39,352 bases of DNA, taken from contig JAPUGB010000185.1 in the NCBI GenBank assembly GCA_027293165.1, forward strand, positions 1-39,352, in the 5' to 3' direction. The position numbers and the translations under genes were made by a program. Each line of letters opens with the position of its first letter. The stretch's first letter is position 1. Source of the DNA: Gammaproteobacteria bacterium. GTDB lineage: Bacteria; Pseudomonadota; Gammaproteobacteria; Steroidobacterales; GCA-2729495. The notes beneath the pieces were generated by a model, which did not search any database, was not told the DNA's origin, and worked only from the letters and a program-made list of their open reading frames with translations. Below, piece by piece: positions 1 through 7,931 of the stretch.

Positions 1-1
1 C

Positions 2-229
2 CATTTCCGATTTCCGGATAAATCCAAACTCAAGAAGGCGTTCACTTACGACTGGCGGCTGTGGACTCTGCCTGAGCTGACCGAGGTGCTTGAGGAGGCC
101 GGATTTGCTAAGTCGACCGTGTATTGGGAGGGAACGGACGAAGACGGCGACGGTGACGGTAAATTTACCCCGGAAGCGAAAGGAGAGGCCGATGCCGGCT
201 GGATTGCCTACATCGTTGCCGAGAAATAG
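2..229 (+). CDS. SAM-dependent methyltransferase-like protein, C-terminal fragment
   Basis: The window opens inside a gene. The frame from base 2 is open for 75 codons and stops at TAG 227-229. The visible piece contains a WRLWTLPELTEVLEEAGF segment, then an acidic stretch (DEDGDGDG), and ends in GWIAYIVAEK. This resembles the C-terminal strand-helix-strand end of class I SAM-dependent methyltransferases, where a LWTLPE..E.L.EAGF segment precedes the last strands. The SAM-binding motif lies upstream of the window, so the assignment rests on resemblance of the tail only and the substrate cannot be judged. No RNA gene or further ORF was convincing in the 200 bases that follow. Confidence 0.55.
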   Translation, partial: HFRFPDKSKLKKAFTYDWRLWTLPELTEVLEEAGFAKSTVYWEGTDEDGDGDGKFTPEAKGEADAGWIAYIVAEK

Positions 230-325
230 GCGGGCAATTCCAAAATGGTCGGCTAACAAGCACTTTGTCGATCGCTGAACCACCGCGGATCTCGCCCACC
301 GATCCGAATGAGAACCGAAACCTAA

Positions 326-348
326 GTACCCCGATTGAATCGGCGTAC
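326..348. other. Imperfect 23-bp palindrome upstream of the cyclase promoter
   Basis: GTAC-C-CCGAT-TGA-ATCGG-C-GTAC reads as an inverted repeat with one central mismatch position (C opposite C) and a 3-base loop. It lies between the methyltransferase stop and the TATAAT at 378-383. It could be the 3' hairpin of the upstream transcript or an operator for the cyclase gene. No U-run follows, so a classical intrinsic terminator is not supported. Confidence 0.4.
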
Positions 349-377
349 ATGGCTGTGGCGCCCCGCAATGAATGCCT

Positions 378-383
378 TATAAT
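378..383 (+). promoter_or_regulatory. Candidate -10 box for the cyclase/FHA gene
   Basis: A perfect TATAAT lies 46 bases before the ATG at 430. The expected -35 position (about 355-360) matches TTGACA poorly, so only the -10 half is supported by sequence. Confidence 0.35.
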
Positions 384-429
384 CTCTGCGGGCCGTTTAA
401 CATATTCCGGATAATTTCAGCTAGTCGCT

Positions 430-1332
430 ATGGGCAGGGAACAGGAACTCGCGATCCTATTTGCCGACGTTGTGGGTAGCACCCAGTTGTATGAGGCGCT
501 GGGGGATGAAGTGGCCCGAGAGACCGTACAGGCCTGTGTCGATGTCATGAAGCAGTCCACCGAGAAATTTGGTGGGTCAGTCATTAAGACGATGGGCGAT
601 GAGGTCATGGCCACCTTTCCATCTGCCGACGACGCCATGAACGCGGCGACCCAGATGCAGAAGGCGATTACCAACAAACCGGCAGTGGGTACTGACGATA
701 TTCGCGTGGCCATTCGAATCGGGTGCCACTTCGGGCACGTAGTCGTCGAGGATCGCGATATTTTTGGTGCCGCTGTGCACACCGCCAACCGAATGACCTC
801 GCAGGCAAAGGCCGGGCAGATAATCACAACCGCGGTTACCGTCGAACAACTGAGTGGCGATTGGCAATCCCTGGTGCGGCAAATCGGACTCACCACGCTC
901 AGGGGGCAATCAGACGAAGTTGCTTTGTACGAAGTACTGTGGCAGCCGGAAGATGCGACCAATGTTTTGCCCGAGATCGACTGGAAGAAAGACAAGCCCA
1001 AGGTCGGTCAGCTGACGTTGCGATTCCGGGGACGTGAGTTCGTCATGCAAGACGGCGGCACTAGAGGCGTAACGCTCGGGCGCGGAGACGACAATGACTT
1101 GACCATCAAGGGCAACCTCATTTCACGGCTACATGCGCGAATCGAATTGAACCGATCCCGCTTTGTGCTCATTGATGAAAGCACCAACGGTACCTTCATA
1201 CTGAGAGACGACGGTGAGGAGATTTACGTTCGCCGTGATTCTGCTCAACTGAGCGGTAGTGGGGTCATCGGTCTGGGCCGGGTCGCCACCCCCGGTACGC
1301 CACTGGCAATTGAATTTAACTGCAAAGACTAG
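430..1332 (+). CDS. Class III adenylate/guanylate cyclase with C-terminal FHA domain
   Basis: The 300-aa protein has a class III cyclase homology domain (about residues 5-170) and a forkhead-associated domain (about 195-298). The predicted reaction is ATP (or GTP) to cAMP (or cGMP). Visible cyclase features are the first metal Asp in FADVVGST (D13), the second in KTMGDE (D57), the purine-selecting Lys (K53) and Asp (D110 in DIFG), and the transition-state Arg (R121). The usual transition-state Asn is replaced by His117 (GAAVHTANR where GxxVNxAxR is usual). The FHA part shows GR (217-218), SRLH (232-235) and NGT (253-255), the phosphothreonine-binding signature. There is no transmembrane segment, so it should be cytosolic. 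No good Shine-Dalgarno precedes the ATG, but the start fits the domain edge. K53/D110 suggest ATP use. The FHA domain implies control by a Ser/Thr kinase, and no kinase is visible here. Confidence 0.88.
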   Translation: MGREQELAILFADVVGSTQLYEALGDEVARETVQACVDVMKQSTEKFGGSVIKTMGDEVMATFPSADDAMNAATQMQKAITNKPAVGTDDIRVAIRIGCHFGHVVVEDRDIFGAAVHTANRMTSQAKAGQIITTAVTVEQLSGDWQSLVRQIGLTTLRGQSDEVALYEVLWQPEDATNVLPEIDWKKDKPKVGQLTLRFRGREFVMQDGGTRGVTLGRGDDNDLTIKGNLISRLHARIELNRSRFVLIDESTNGTFILRDDGEEIYVRRDSAQLSGSGVIGLGRVATPGTPLAIEFNCKD

Positions 1333-1357
1333 CTTGGTTGCTCTATTGAACCAGGAT

Positions 1358-1516
1358 CTAGCAGGCTGTAAAAAATCCTCAGACGGCGCAATACAGCGTT
1401 AAAAATCGACTCAAAATGCGGGGCCGCGTAGCGGTAGACTGGCGTGTACACTGCGCTTTTTCGCCGATTCTTGCCTTGTCATGCACTCGCCTGAGACTCT
1501 TTTAACAGCCTGCTAG
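1358..1516. mobile_element. MITE-like non-coding element with about 30-bp terminal inverted repeats
   Basis: The ends are a perfect 12-bp inverted pair, CTAGCAGGCTGT (1358-1369) and ACAGCCTGCTAG (1505-1516). The match continues inward as an imperfect repeat: an A-run and then CTCAG on the left, the same after one extra base on the right. The element is 159 bp, has no ORF, and fills the space between the convergent cyclase and pckG genes, ending one base before the pckG stop codon. Small size, terminal inverted repeats, no coding capacity and outer CTAG tetranucleotides fit a miniature inverted-repeat transposable element. It might also act as a bidirectional terminator. Mobility is inferred, since only one copy is in the window. 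Confidence 0.6.
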
Positions 1517-1517
1517 G

Positions 1518-3260
1518 CTAACCGAGGTCTTTGAGTACGGCGCGCTGCTGCTCCAGCAGCTCTTGCGGAAGGCGGGAGCCGTATGCCTCCAGATATTTTC
1601 CGATCTCCTGCATTTCCTGGCGCCATTGTTCTTTATCCAGGTTCAACAAAGCTTCCATTGTGGACGGTTCGAGATCCAAGCCGCTAATGTCGATATCCCC
1701 CGGGCTTGGCAAATAGCCAATTGCTGTCTCGGTAGCCCCCGACCGCCCTTCGCATCGGTCGATAATCCAGCGCAGCACTCGCAGATTGTCGCCAAACCCG
1801 GGCCAGAGAAAATTCCCGTCGCTATCCTGGCGAAACCAATTGACGTGAAAGATTTTTGGCAGGCTTTCCGACTTCTCGGCGAAGCTTAGCCAGTGGCTCC
1901 AGTAATCGGCAAAGTTATATCCGCAGAACGGCTTCATAGCCATTGGGTCTCGCCGGGTTACGCCGATTTGGCCGGCTGCTGCTGCGGTTGTCTCGGATGC
2001 AACGCCCGCCCCGACCAGAACCCCATGTTTCCAATCCTTGCTCTGGTAGACAAGCGGCGCCACTTCGCGGCGGCGTCCGCCAAAAATGATCGCGCTTATT
2101 GGTACTCCGCCGGGATCATCCGCAAGCGGGGAATAGCCGGGGTTCTGCGCTGCTGAAACGGTAAAGCGCGAATTCGGGTGTGCTGCGGGGCCATTAGCGG
2201 CTGCATACGGCCGTCCCTGCCAGTCGGTCGCCGGTTCGCCATCCTGTTTATCTTCCCACCACGGCTCATTGTCTGAAGTGACGCCAACATTCGTGAAGAT
2301 CGTGTCGTGGCGAATCATCTCGTAGGCGTTGCGATTGGTTTTTTCGTTGGTTCCGGGGACAACGCCAAAATAGCCCGATTCCGGATTAATGGCCCTGAGG
2401 CGACCCGTCGCGTCCAGGTGGAGCCATGCAATGTCGTCACCCAGGGTGCGGACTTTCCAGCCCTTGTAAGATTTAGGCGGTATTAACATGGCCAGATTGG
2501 TTTTTCCGCAGGCCGACGGGAAGGCAGCCGCAAGGTAATGTTTTTCCCCTTCAGGGCTTTCAACCTCCACGATAAGCATATGCTCGGCAAGCCATCCTTC
2601 CCTGTGGCCTTGCCAGCTCGCGATACGCAGCGCATGACATTTCTTTCCGAGCAGCGCATTGCCCCCGTATCCGGAGCCGAAGCTCTGGATCGACAGTTCC
2701 TCAGGAAAGTGCATGATGAAACGGCGCTCCGGATCGAGATCGCCGATGGAGTGCAATCCCCTGACGAACTGGCCCTCCCGTTCAATGCGATCGAGGGCGG
2801 CCTGGCCCATGCGGGTCATCAGGCGCATGTTGATTACGACATACGCACTGTCAGTAATCTCGACTCCGCAGCGAGCATACGGCGATTTAATTGGGCCCAT
2901 GCAGTAGGGCACTACGTACATCGTACGTCCTTGCATGCAACCATCGAACAGCTTATTTATTTTCTGGTGAGCTTCAGACGGGTCCATCCAGTTATTGTTA
3001 GGACCGGCATCTTCCTCGTTCTCACTGCACACGTAGGTCAGGTGTTCGACACGGGCCACATCCGAGGGGTCTGAACGATGCAGGTAACAATGCGGGTAAG
3101 TGGCCGCACGAAGTTTCAGAAGGTCTCCCGTGACCAGCATTTGTTCCACGAGCTGGTTGTATTCCGCTTCGGAGCCGTCGCACCAGTGAATCTTGTCGGG
3201 TTTAGTCAGTGCGGCGACTTCGTCAGTCCATTGCTGGAGCGGCGCATTTTTAGTCGTCAT
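1518..3260 (-). CDS. pckG: Phosphoenolpyruvate carboxykinase (GTP)
   Basis: This cytosolic gluconeogenic enzyme converts oxaloacetate and GTP to PEP, CO2 and GDP. The 580-aa product is close to the 590-620 aa usual for GTP-type PEPCK. It carries the GTP-PEPCK signature FPSACGKTN (phosphate loop, about residues 248-255, with the reactive Cys251), the LGDDIAWL metal/nucleotide segment (about 273-280), GKKCHALR (about 205-212) and EHMLIVEVES. The ATG at 3258-3260 has GAGG 7 bases upstream, which supports this start. It is a single-gene unit, divergent from the helicase gene and convergent with the cyclase. The enzyme feeds PEP toward sugars and toward KdsA, encoded further along. Confidence 0.96.
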   Translation of the reverse strand: MTTKNAPLQQWTDEVAALTKPDKIHWCDGSEAEYNQLVEQMLVTGDLLKLRAATYPHCYLHRSDPSDVARVEHLTYVCSENEEDAGPNNNWMDPSEAHQKINKLFDGCMQGRTMYVVPYCMGPIKSPYARCGVEITDSAYVVINMRLMTRMGQAALDRIEREGQFVRGLHSIGDLDPERRFIMHFPEELSIQSFGSGYGGNALLGKKCHALRIASWQGHREGWLAEHMLIVEVESPEGEKHYLAAAFPSACGKTNLAMLIPPKSYKGWKVRTLGDDIAWLHLDATGRLRAINPESGYFGVVPGTNEKTNRNAYEMIRHDTIFTNVGVTSDNEPWWEDKQDGEPATDWQGRPYAAANGPAAHPNSRFTVSAAQNPGYSPLADDPGGVPISAIIFGGRRREVAPLVYQSKDWKHGVLVGAGVASETTAAAAGQIGVTRRDPMAMKPFCGYNFADYWSHWLSFAEKSESLPKIFHVNWFRQDSDGNFLWPGFGDNLRVLRWIIDRCEGRSGATETAIGYLPSPGDIDISGLDLEPSTMEALLNLDKEQWRQEMQEIGKYLEAYGSRLPQELLEQQRAVLKDLG

Positions 3261-3349
3261 TGGGTGCCTCGGCCGAAATACCGGTGGTGTCCGTCCAAAC
3301 TGGCGATGGCCGTTCCTTATTCGCTAAACCCCGACTGCGGGGAGTGCGT

Positions 3350-3355
3350 ATTATA
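3350..3355 (-). promoter_or_regulatory. Candidate -10 box for pckG
   Basis: On the minus strand this reads TATAAT, 90 bases upstream of the pckG ATG. A TTGCGG at 3375-3380 could be the -35 with a long 19-base spacer. A 5-bp GC hairpin (CCCCG-actg-CGGGG, 3329-3342) lies at the expected transcript start. Confidence 0.35.
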
Positions 3356-3542
3356 CCGGCGGGCCGTCGAGGTTCCGCAAGTGCGGGCGGGCCGGAGGCG
3401 ATCGGGTCAGGCTGACTCCGCGGGCAGACCCCGAACCCAGACCGCAGCCGGTCCTGTGGCCAGTCTCGATGTCACAAAAGGATAGTAAGCTCCTAATTAC
3501 AAGGGGTTTTTGTCTGCTTCTGCTATAGGTAGGCTTGCGGCC

Positions 3543-5477
3543 GTGGATAACGGACATCAGATCGAGCAATTCTTTGGCTCAGCCAGTCCGCTGAGCACCG
3601 TGCTGGCGGGATATTCGCCCCGGCGGGAGCAGCTCGAGATGGCACAGGCGGTGTCGGATACGTTATTGACGGGCGAACGTCTGGTCGTCGAAGCCGGCAC
3701 CGGCACCGGCAAAACGCTCGCTTACCTGATCCCTGTGCTGCTGTCGGGCCAGCGGGTGATCATTTCCACTGGCACCAAGACGCTGCAGGATCAGCTCTAC
3801 CACCGTGACCTGCCGGTCGTCACCCAGGTGCTGGGCAGGCCAGCCACGATCGTTCAGCTCAAAGGCCGGGCCAACTACCTGTGCCTGCATCGGCTCGAAT
3901 TGCTCCGGCAGGGTCGCGCACCCGATGTTGGGCGGTTCGACCGCCAGGCCTATACCGAGGTTGACCAATGGAGTCGATTGACCCGCTCGGGGGATATCGC
4001 TGAGGTGCATGGAGTACCTGAGGATTCGGGTATATGGCCACTGGTCACCTCGACGGTTGAGAATTGTCTCGGCGCTCAGTGTAACTTCTACGAGCGATGT
4101 CACGTAGTCTCGGCACGACAGGCGGCCACCAGCGCAGACATCGTCGTCGTGAATCATCATCTGTTGTTGGCGGACCTGATTCTCAAAGACGAGGGATTCG
4201 GCGAACTGCTGCCCGAATTTGAGGCCGTGATCATCGACGAAGCACACCAGTTTCCCGATATCGCGCAGCGATTTTTTAATCTCAGCATGAGCAGTGCGCG
4301 GCTGCTGGATTTGTTGCGTGATCTGCAGCTTGAAGCACTGTCAGCCGGTGCGCACGACCAAGCTCTCGAGGCTTTGCTCGACAGCACCTCAAAATCGGTC
4401 CGCGAAGCCCGATTGCTCCTGCCGGAAAGCGCGGCCGACGTACCCTGGCGGGATATCGATCCGGATTTTGGCGGGCGCATGGAAGAGTTGACAGCAGGGC
4501 TGGACCAGCTCGTTGACTGGCTGGTCGCCCTCGATGAGTCTCCGATCGGCTTGCAGCGCGCCGGCGAGCGCCTCGCCGGCACTATCGATACGCTGGAACA
4601 ACTTTTGTGCGCCGACGAGACCGCCGGATTGCGTTGGTTGAGCCTGACGCGACTCGGTTTCGGCCTGAACTATACGCCCATCGACGTGGCCGATAGCTTG
4701 AACGACTTGGTTGACGCGCAGTCGTGTGCGTGGGTATTCACATCGGCGACGCTCGCGGTGGGGGAAGACTTCGGGCATTTTCTGCGGCGCATGGGCATGG
4801 CCAATGTACGGACCAAGCAGATTCCCAGCCCATTCGATTTTTCCAGTGCAGCGCTACTGTACCTGCCACCCGGATTGCCGGATCCCGGCGAGACGGACTA
4901 CACCGACCGGGTAGTCGAGCAGCTGCTCCCGGTATTGCGTGCCAGCGGCGGCCGGGCATTTCTGCTGTTCACCAGCCATCGGGCCCTGCGCCACGCGGCC
5001 GACTTGCTTGAGAATAATCCGGATTTTGATTTGCCTTTACTGGTGCAGGGGACGGCACCCAGGTCGCGATTGTTGGAGCAGTTTGTGGCGCTGGATGACC
5101 CCGTCCTGATTGGCACCACCAGTTTTTGGGAAGGTGTGGATATACGCGGCGACAGTCTCGTGGTTGTGGCGATAGATAAGCTGCCGTTTGCATCCCCGGG
5201 TGATCCAATGCTGCAGGCCAGGCTGGAGGCGATATCCCAGAAAGGAGGCAATCCATTCATGGATTTTCAGTTGCCCCAGGCGGTTCTCGCGCTGAAGCAG
5301 GGCGTCGGCCGCCTGATTCGCGATTATTCGGATTTTGGGATCGTCGTGATTTGCGATCCTCGCATACGGCAGCGAAGCTACGGCAAGCTGTTTTTGGAAA
5401 GCCTTCCGCCGATGCCGATTACGGACAAGCTTGACGCAATCGGCGCATTTTTCGCGGACCGGGAGTCTGATCGATGA
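3543..5477 (+). CDS. yoaA: ATP-dependent DNA helicase, DinG/YoaA (XPD-like) family
   Basis: This is a superfamily 2 iron-sulfur helicase of the XPD/DinG group; YoaA works with HolC in repair of stalled forks in E. coli. It shows Walker A AGTGTGKT (about residues 51-58), STGTKTLQDQL (motif Ia), four Cys for a 4Fe-4S cluster (NYLCLH, then NCLGAQC and ERC), the DEAH box in VIIDEAHQ, the NHHLLLAD segment, the late TSFWEGVDIRG motif and the GVGRLIRDYSDFG arginine-finger motif. The GTG at 3543 is chosen because GGTAGG lies 9 bases upstream and the length (644 aa) matches YoaA (636 aa). A TTG at 3510 with AAGGGG only 3 bases away would add 11 residues. The stop overlaps tsaB by ATGA, so the two are translationally coupled. 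Confidence 0.92.
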   Translation: MDNGHQIEQFFGSASPLSTVLAGYSPRREQLEMAQAVSDTLLTGERLVVEAGTGTGKTLAYLIPVLLSGQRVIISTGTKTLQDQLYHRDLPVVTQVLGRPATIVQLKGRANYLCLHRLELLRQGRAPDVGRFDRQAYTEVDQWSRLTRSGDIAEVHGVPEDSGIWPLVTSTVENCLGAQCNFYERCHVVSARQAATSADIVVVNHHLLLADLILKDEGFGELLPEFEAVIIDEAHQFPDIAQRFFNLSMSSARLLDLLRDLQLEALSAGAHDQALEALLDSTSKSVREARLLLPESAADVPWRDIDPDFGGRMEELTAGLDQLVDWLVALDESPIGLQRAGERLAGTIDTLEQLLCADETAGLRWLSLTRLGFGLNYTPIDVADSLNDLVDAQSCAWVFTSATLAVGEDFGHFLRRMGMANVRTKQIPSPFDFSSAALLYLPPGLPDPGETDYTDRVVEQLLPVLRASGGRAFLLFTSHRALRHAADLLENNPDFDLPLLVQGTAPRSRLLEQFVALDDPVLIGTTSFWEGVDIRGDSLVVVAIDKLPFASPGDPMLQARLEAISQKGGNPFMDFQLPQAVLALKQGVGRLIRDYSDFGIVVICDPRIRQRSYGKLFLESLPPMPITDKLDAIGAFFADRESDR

Positions 5478-6157
5478 CGGATGAGTTTGCCTGTCTGGCT
5501 GTTGAGACGGCAACCGACGTCTGTACCGTGGCGGCGGTCAACGCAGCCGAGGTTCACATCGTCGAATTGCCGGATCCACGGGCCAGCGTTCGCGATATAT
5601 ATCACTCGATCAACCGGGTTGTCTCAGAGGCGGGCCTGACCTTGGCCGAACTCGACTGTATTGCTTTCGGCGCCGGGCCGGGAAGCTTTACCGGAATTCG
5701 AGTCGCGGCCTCGGTGGCCCAATCGTTGGCCTTCGGTTTCAACTTGCCCGTATGCCGGGTGTCGAGTCTGGCTGTGCTGGCGGCCGGTGCCAGACAACGG
5801 CATGACGTGAATTGTGTCGCAGCGTGCCTCGATGCGCGCAAAGCTCAGGCGTATCTTGGCATCTACCAGTTTGCTGAGGATGGAACGATCCTCAGCGTAC
5901 TCGCGGATCAACTCGTCGATCCGCTCGCCTACCGACTCGACCCGGACCGTCCGGCGTTCGCGGCCGGACCTGGCTGGGCGAGTTACCCGACGTTTGCTGG
6001 TCTGCAGGGCCCCGCAATCACAGGATCGGATTTCACGGCCAAACCATCGGCGGGAGATTTGTTGGCGCTTGCCCAATCACAGTTCCGACGTGGAGAGACC
6101 GTCGATGCCCAGTCCGCGCTACCAAATTATCTGCGCGACCGGGTCACCGGAACCTGA
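5474..6157 (+). CDS. tsaB: tRNA N6-threonylcarbamoyladenosine (t6A37) biosynthesis protein TsaB
   Basis: TsaB is the inactive paralogue that dimerises with TsaD, and with TsaE helps transfer threonylcarbamoyl to A37 of ANN-decoding tRNAs. The 227-aa product begins with the ASKHA-fold pattern LAVETATD, then shows GAGPGSFTGIR (about residues 67-77) and VAACLDARKAQAYLG, all typical of TsaB (E. coli 231 aa). The start ATG overlaps the helicase stop (ATGA). rimI, a frequent neighbour in other gammaproteobacteria, is absent; dsbB follows after 67 bases. Confidence 0.94.
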   Translation: MTDEFACLAVETATDVCTVAAVNAAEVHIVELPDPRASVRDIYHSINRVVSEAGLTLAELDCIAFGAGPGSFTGIRVAASVAQSLAFGFNLPVCRVSSLAVLAAGARQRHDVNCVAACLDARKAQAYLGIYQFAEDGTILSVLADQLVDPLAYRLDPDRPAFAAGPGWASYPTFAGLQGPAITGSDFTAKPSAGDLLALAQSQFRRGETVDAQSALPNYLRDRVTGT

Positions 6158-6212
6158 AGACCCATGGACAAGATTCAGGACCTGGGGCAATACCATTGGC
6201 CATAGCAGCATC

Positions 6213-6219
6213 AGGAGAG
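6213..6219 (+). promoter_or_regulatory. Ribosome binding site that fixes the dsbB start
   Basis: AGGAGAG lies 5 bases before TTG 6225. This strong Shine-Dalgarno supports the rare TTG start and rules out the much longer open frame that runs back across tsaB. Confidence 0.65.
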
Positions 6220-6224
6220 CGCGT

Positions 6225-6740
6225 TTGATCATCAGCACGAGAACCGGGAATCTGGTTGCGTTGGCCGCCTGCGCGGGTCTGATGGGATACGCGCTTTATG
6301 CGCAGGAGGTACTCGCGCTGGATCCTTGTCCGCTGTGCATTTTGCAGCGTGTTGCCGTCATCGGGATGGGGTTTTTGTTTCTGGCGGCCGGGCTGCACAA
6401 TCCGGGCCGCATCGGAGGCCGCGTTTATGCACTTTTGCTTGCAGCGGTGGCGCTACTGGGCGCCGCCGCGGCAGGACGCCATGTCTGGTTGCAGAACCTG
6501 CCGCCGGACAGAGTGCCAGCCTGCGGCCCGGGGCTGGACTACATGCTGGGCGCTTTCCCGCTTACCGAAGTGCTGGAGATGGTGCTAAGTGGGTCCGGCG
6601 AATGCGCCGAGATTAAGTGGTCGTTTCTCGGCCTTAGCATGCCGGTGTGGGTGCTGATCGTGCTGTTATTGATGGGTGGATTCGGTTGCTTGTTGAATTG
6701 GTCAGGCAAGATGGCTGTGCCGCTGCCGGCAAAACAATAG
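6225..6740 (+). CDS. dsbB: Disulfide bond formation protein B (inner membrane)
   Basis: DsbB reoxidises periplasmic DsbA and passes the electrons to quinone. The 171-aa protein has four hydrophobic segments. It has the first redox pair CPLC (Cys35/Cys38) after helix 1 and the second pair Cys100 and Cys127 in the second periplasmic loop, with spacing close to E. coli (41/44, 104/130). Length matches the family (about 170-176 aa). The start is TTG, chosen from the AGGAGAG 5 bases upstream. The open frame extends upstream over tsaB in another frame, but that part has no family similarity. The gene is convergent with dapE, with a 28-base gap holding only a weak hairpin. Confidence 0.93.
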   Translation: MIISTRTGNLVALAACAGLMGYALYAQEVLALDPCPLCILQRVAVIGMGFLFLAAGLHNPGRIGGRVYALLLAAVALLGAAAAGRHVWLQNLPPDRVPACGPGLDYMLGAFPLTEVLEMVLSGSGECAEIKWSFLGLSMPVWVLIVLLLMGGFGCLLNWSGKMAVPLPAKQ

Positions 6741-6768
6741 GCAGCGCAAAACCGGGCAGCGTCGCTGT

Positions 6769-7896
6769 TTATAGCAATACCCGTTCGAGGATGCTGGCAT
6801 AGGTTTGCCGCATCAACTCTATGTCACCCACGGGGATTTGTTCGTTGGGCTTGTGTATCGACGAGTTTACCGCGCCAAATTCGACCACCTGCGCACCTGC
6901 CGGCGAGATGAAGCGCCCATCGGAGGTGCCGCCGCTGGTCGACAGTTCCGGCCTAAGACCAGTGATTGCCTGAACGGCATCGCTCACCGCCGCGACCAAC
7001 TCGCCGCCTTCGGTAACAAACGGTTCGCCGGAAAGGTGCCAATCGATGCTGAATTGCAGACCGTGCTTTGTTAGCAGCTGTTCCACGTGCTGCTGCAGGC
7101 TGTCGTGGTTCCATTCGGTCGAATAACGGAAATTTAACCGGGCTTTCAGCTCTCCGGGCGTTACGTTGGGCGCCTCGGTACCGCTTTCGACGCTGACAAC
7201 CTGGAAACTCGACGGCGGGAACTGATCATTACCCTCGTCGAGCTGGACCGAATAGAGTTCTGCCAGGACCGGGGCAAAGCTTTCGATCGGATTGCTGGCC
7301 AAATCCGGGTAAGCCACGTGTCCTTCGACGCCGCGGATCGTCAAAGAGCCGCTCAGCGAGCCCCGTCGCCCGATTTTGACGGTGTCCCCGAGTCGATTGC
7401 TACTGGTTGGTTCACCGATGACGCACATGTCGATGTGCTCGCCGCGTAATTCCAGCGCATCGATCACACGTTTCGTCCCGTCACGAGCGCGGCCTTCTTC
7501 ATCGCTGGTAATCAGAAATGCCAACGAGCCGCTGTGGTTAGGATGCGCGTCGGCAAACGCGGTTGCGGCATCGACCATGGCCGCTAACGCTGCTTTCATA
7601 TCAGCCGCGCCGCGGCCCACGAGAATGCCATCCTGAATTTGAGGATCGAACGGATCAGACAACCAATCAGTGAGTGATCCCGGAGGAACCACATCGGTAT
7701 GTCCGGCAAAACAGAACACTGGGCCGCTGCCGCCACGGCGTGCCCACAGGTTGGTGACCTCGCCAAATACCATTGATTCCGTCGAAAAACCGGCAGATGC
7801 GAGTCGCCGGGCGATCAACGCCTGGCAGCCGGCATCATCCGGCGTTACCGACGGACAGCGGATCAATTCCTGAGCAAATTCGAGCGTGGAAGACAT
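6769..7896 (-). CDS. dapE: Succinyl-diaminopimelate desuccinylase
   Basis: This M20-family zinc hydrolase splits N-succinyl-LL-diaminopimelate to LL-diaminopimelate and succinate in the lysine and peptidoglycan pathway. The 375-aa product matches E. coli DapE (375 aa). The di-zinc ligands and catalytic base are visible: H66 and D68 in GHTDVVPPG, D99 in GAADMKA, E133-E134 in SDEEG, E162 in GEPTSSN, and H348 in NSSIHKPNE. The GGTSDGRFI substrate segment is also present. It lies 35 bases after dapD on the same strand, so the two succinylase-branch genes are probably co-transcribed. Confidence 0.97.
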   Translation of the reverse strand: MSSTLEFAQELIRCPSVTPDDAGCQALIARRLASAGFSTESMVFGEVTNLWARRGGSGPVFCFAGHTDVVPPGSLTDWLSDPFDPQIQDGILVGRGAADMKAALAAMVDAATAFADAHPNHSGSLAFLITSDEEGRARDGTKRVIDALELRGEHIDMCVIGEPTSSNRLGDTVKIGRRGSLSGSLTIRGVEGHVAYPDLASNPIESFAPVLAELYSVQLDEGNDQFPPSSFQVVSVESGTEAPNVTPGELKARLNFRYSTEWNHDSLQQHVEQLLTKHGLQFSIDWHLSGEPFVTEGGELVAAVSDAVQAITGLRPELSTSGGTSDGRFISPAGAQVVEFGAVNSSIHKPNEQIPVGDIELMRQTYASILERVLL

Positions 7897-7931
7897 TGGA
7901 TGTGGTGTATGGCGAGTTCAACAGGCCACGG

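Noticed and set aside
5814-6224. Long open frame upstream of dsbB overlapping tsaB
   Set aside because: It lies out of frame over a well-supported tsaB, has no family similarity, and a strong ribosome site at 6213-6219 marks the real dsbB start.
6741-6771. Possible bidirectional terminator between dsbB and dapE (CAGCG-t-CGCTG with flanking A and T)
   Set aside because: The loop would be only 1-3 bases and the T-run only three; too weak to call.
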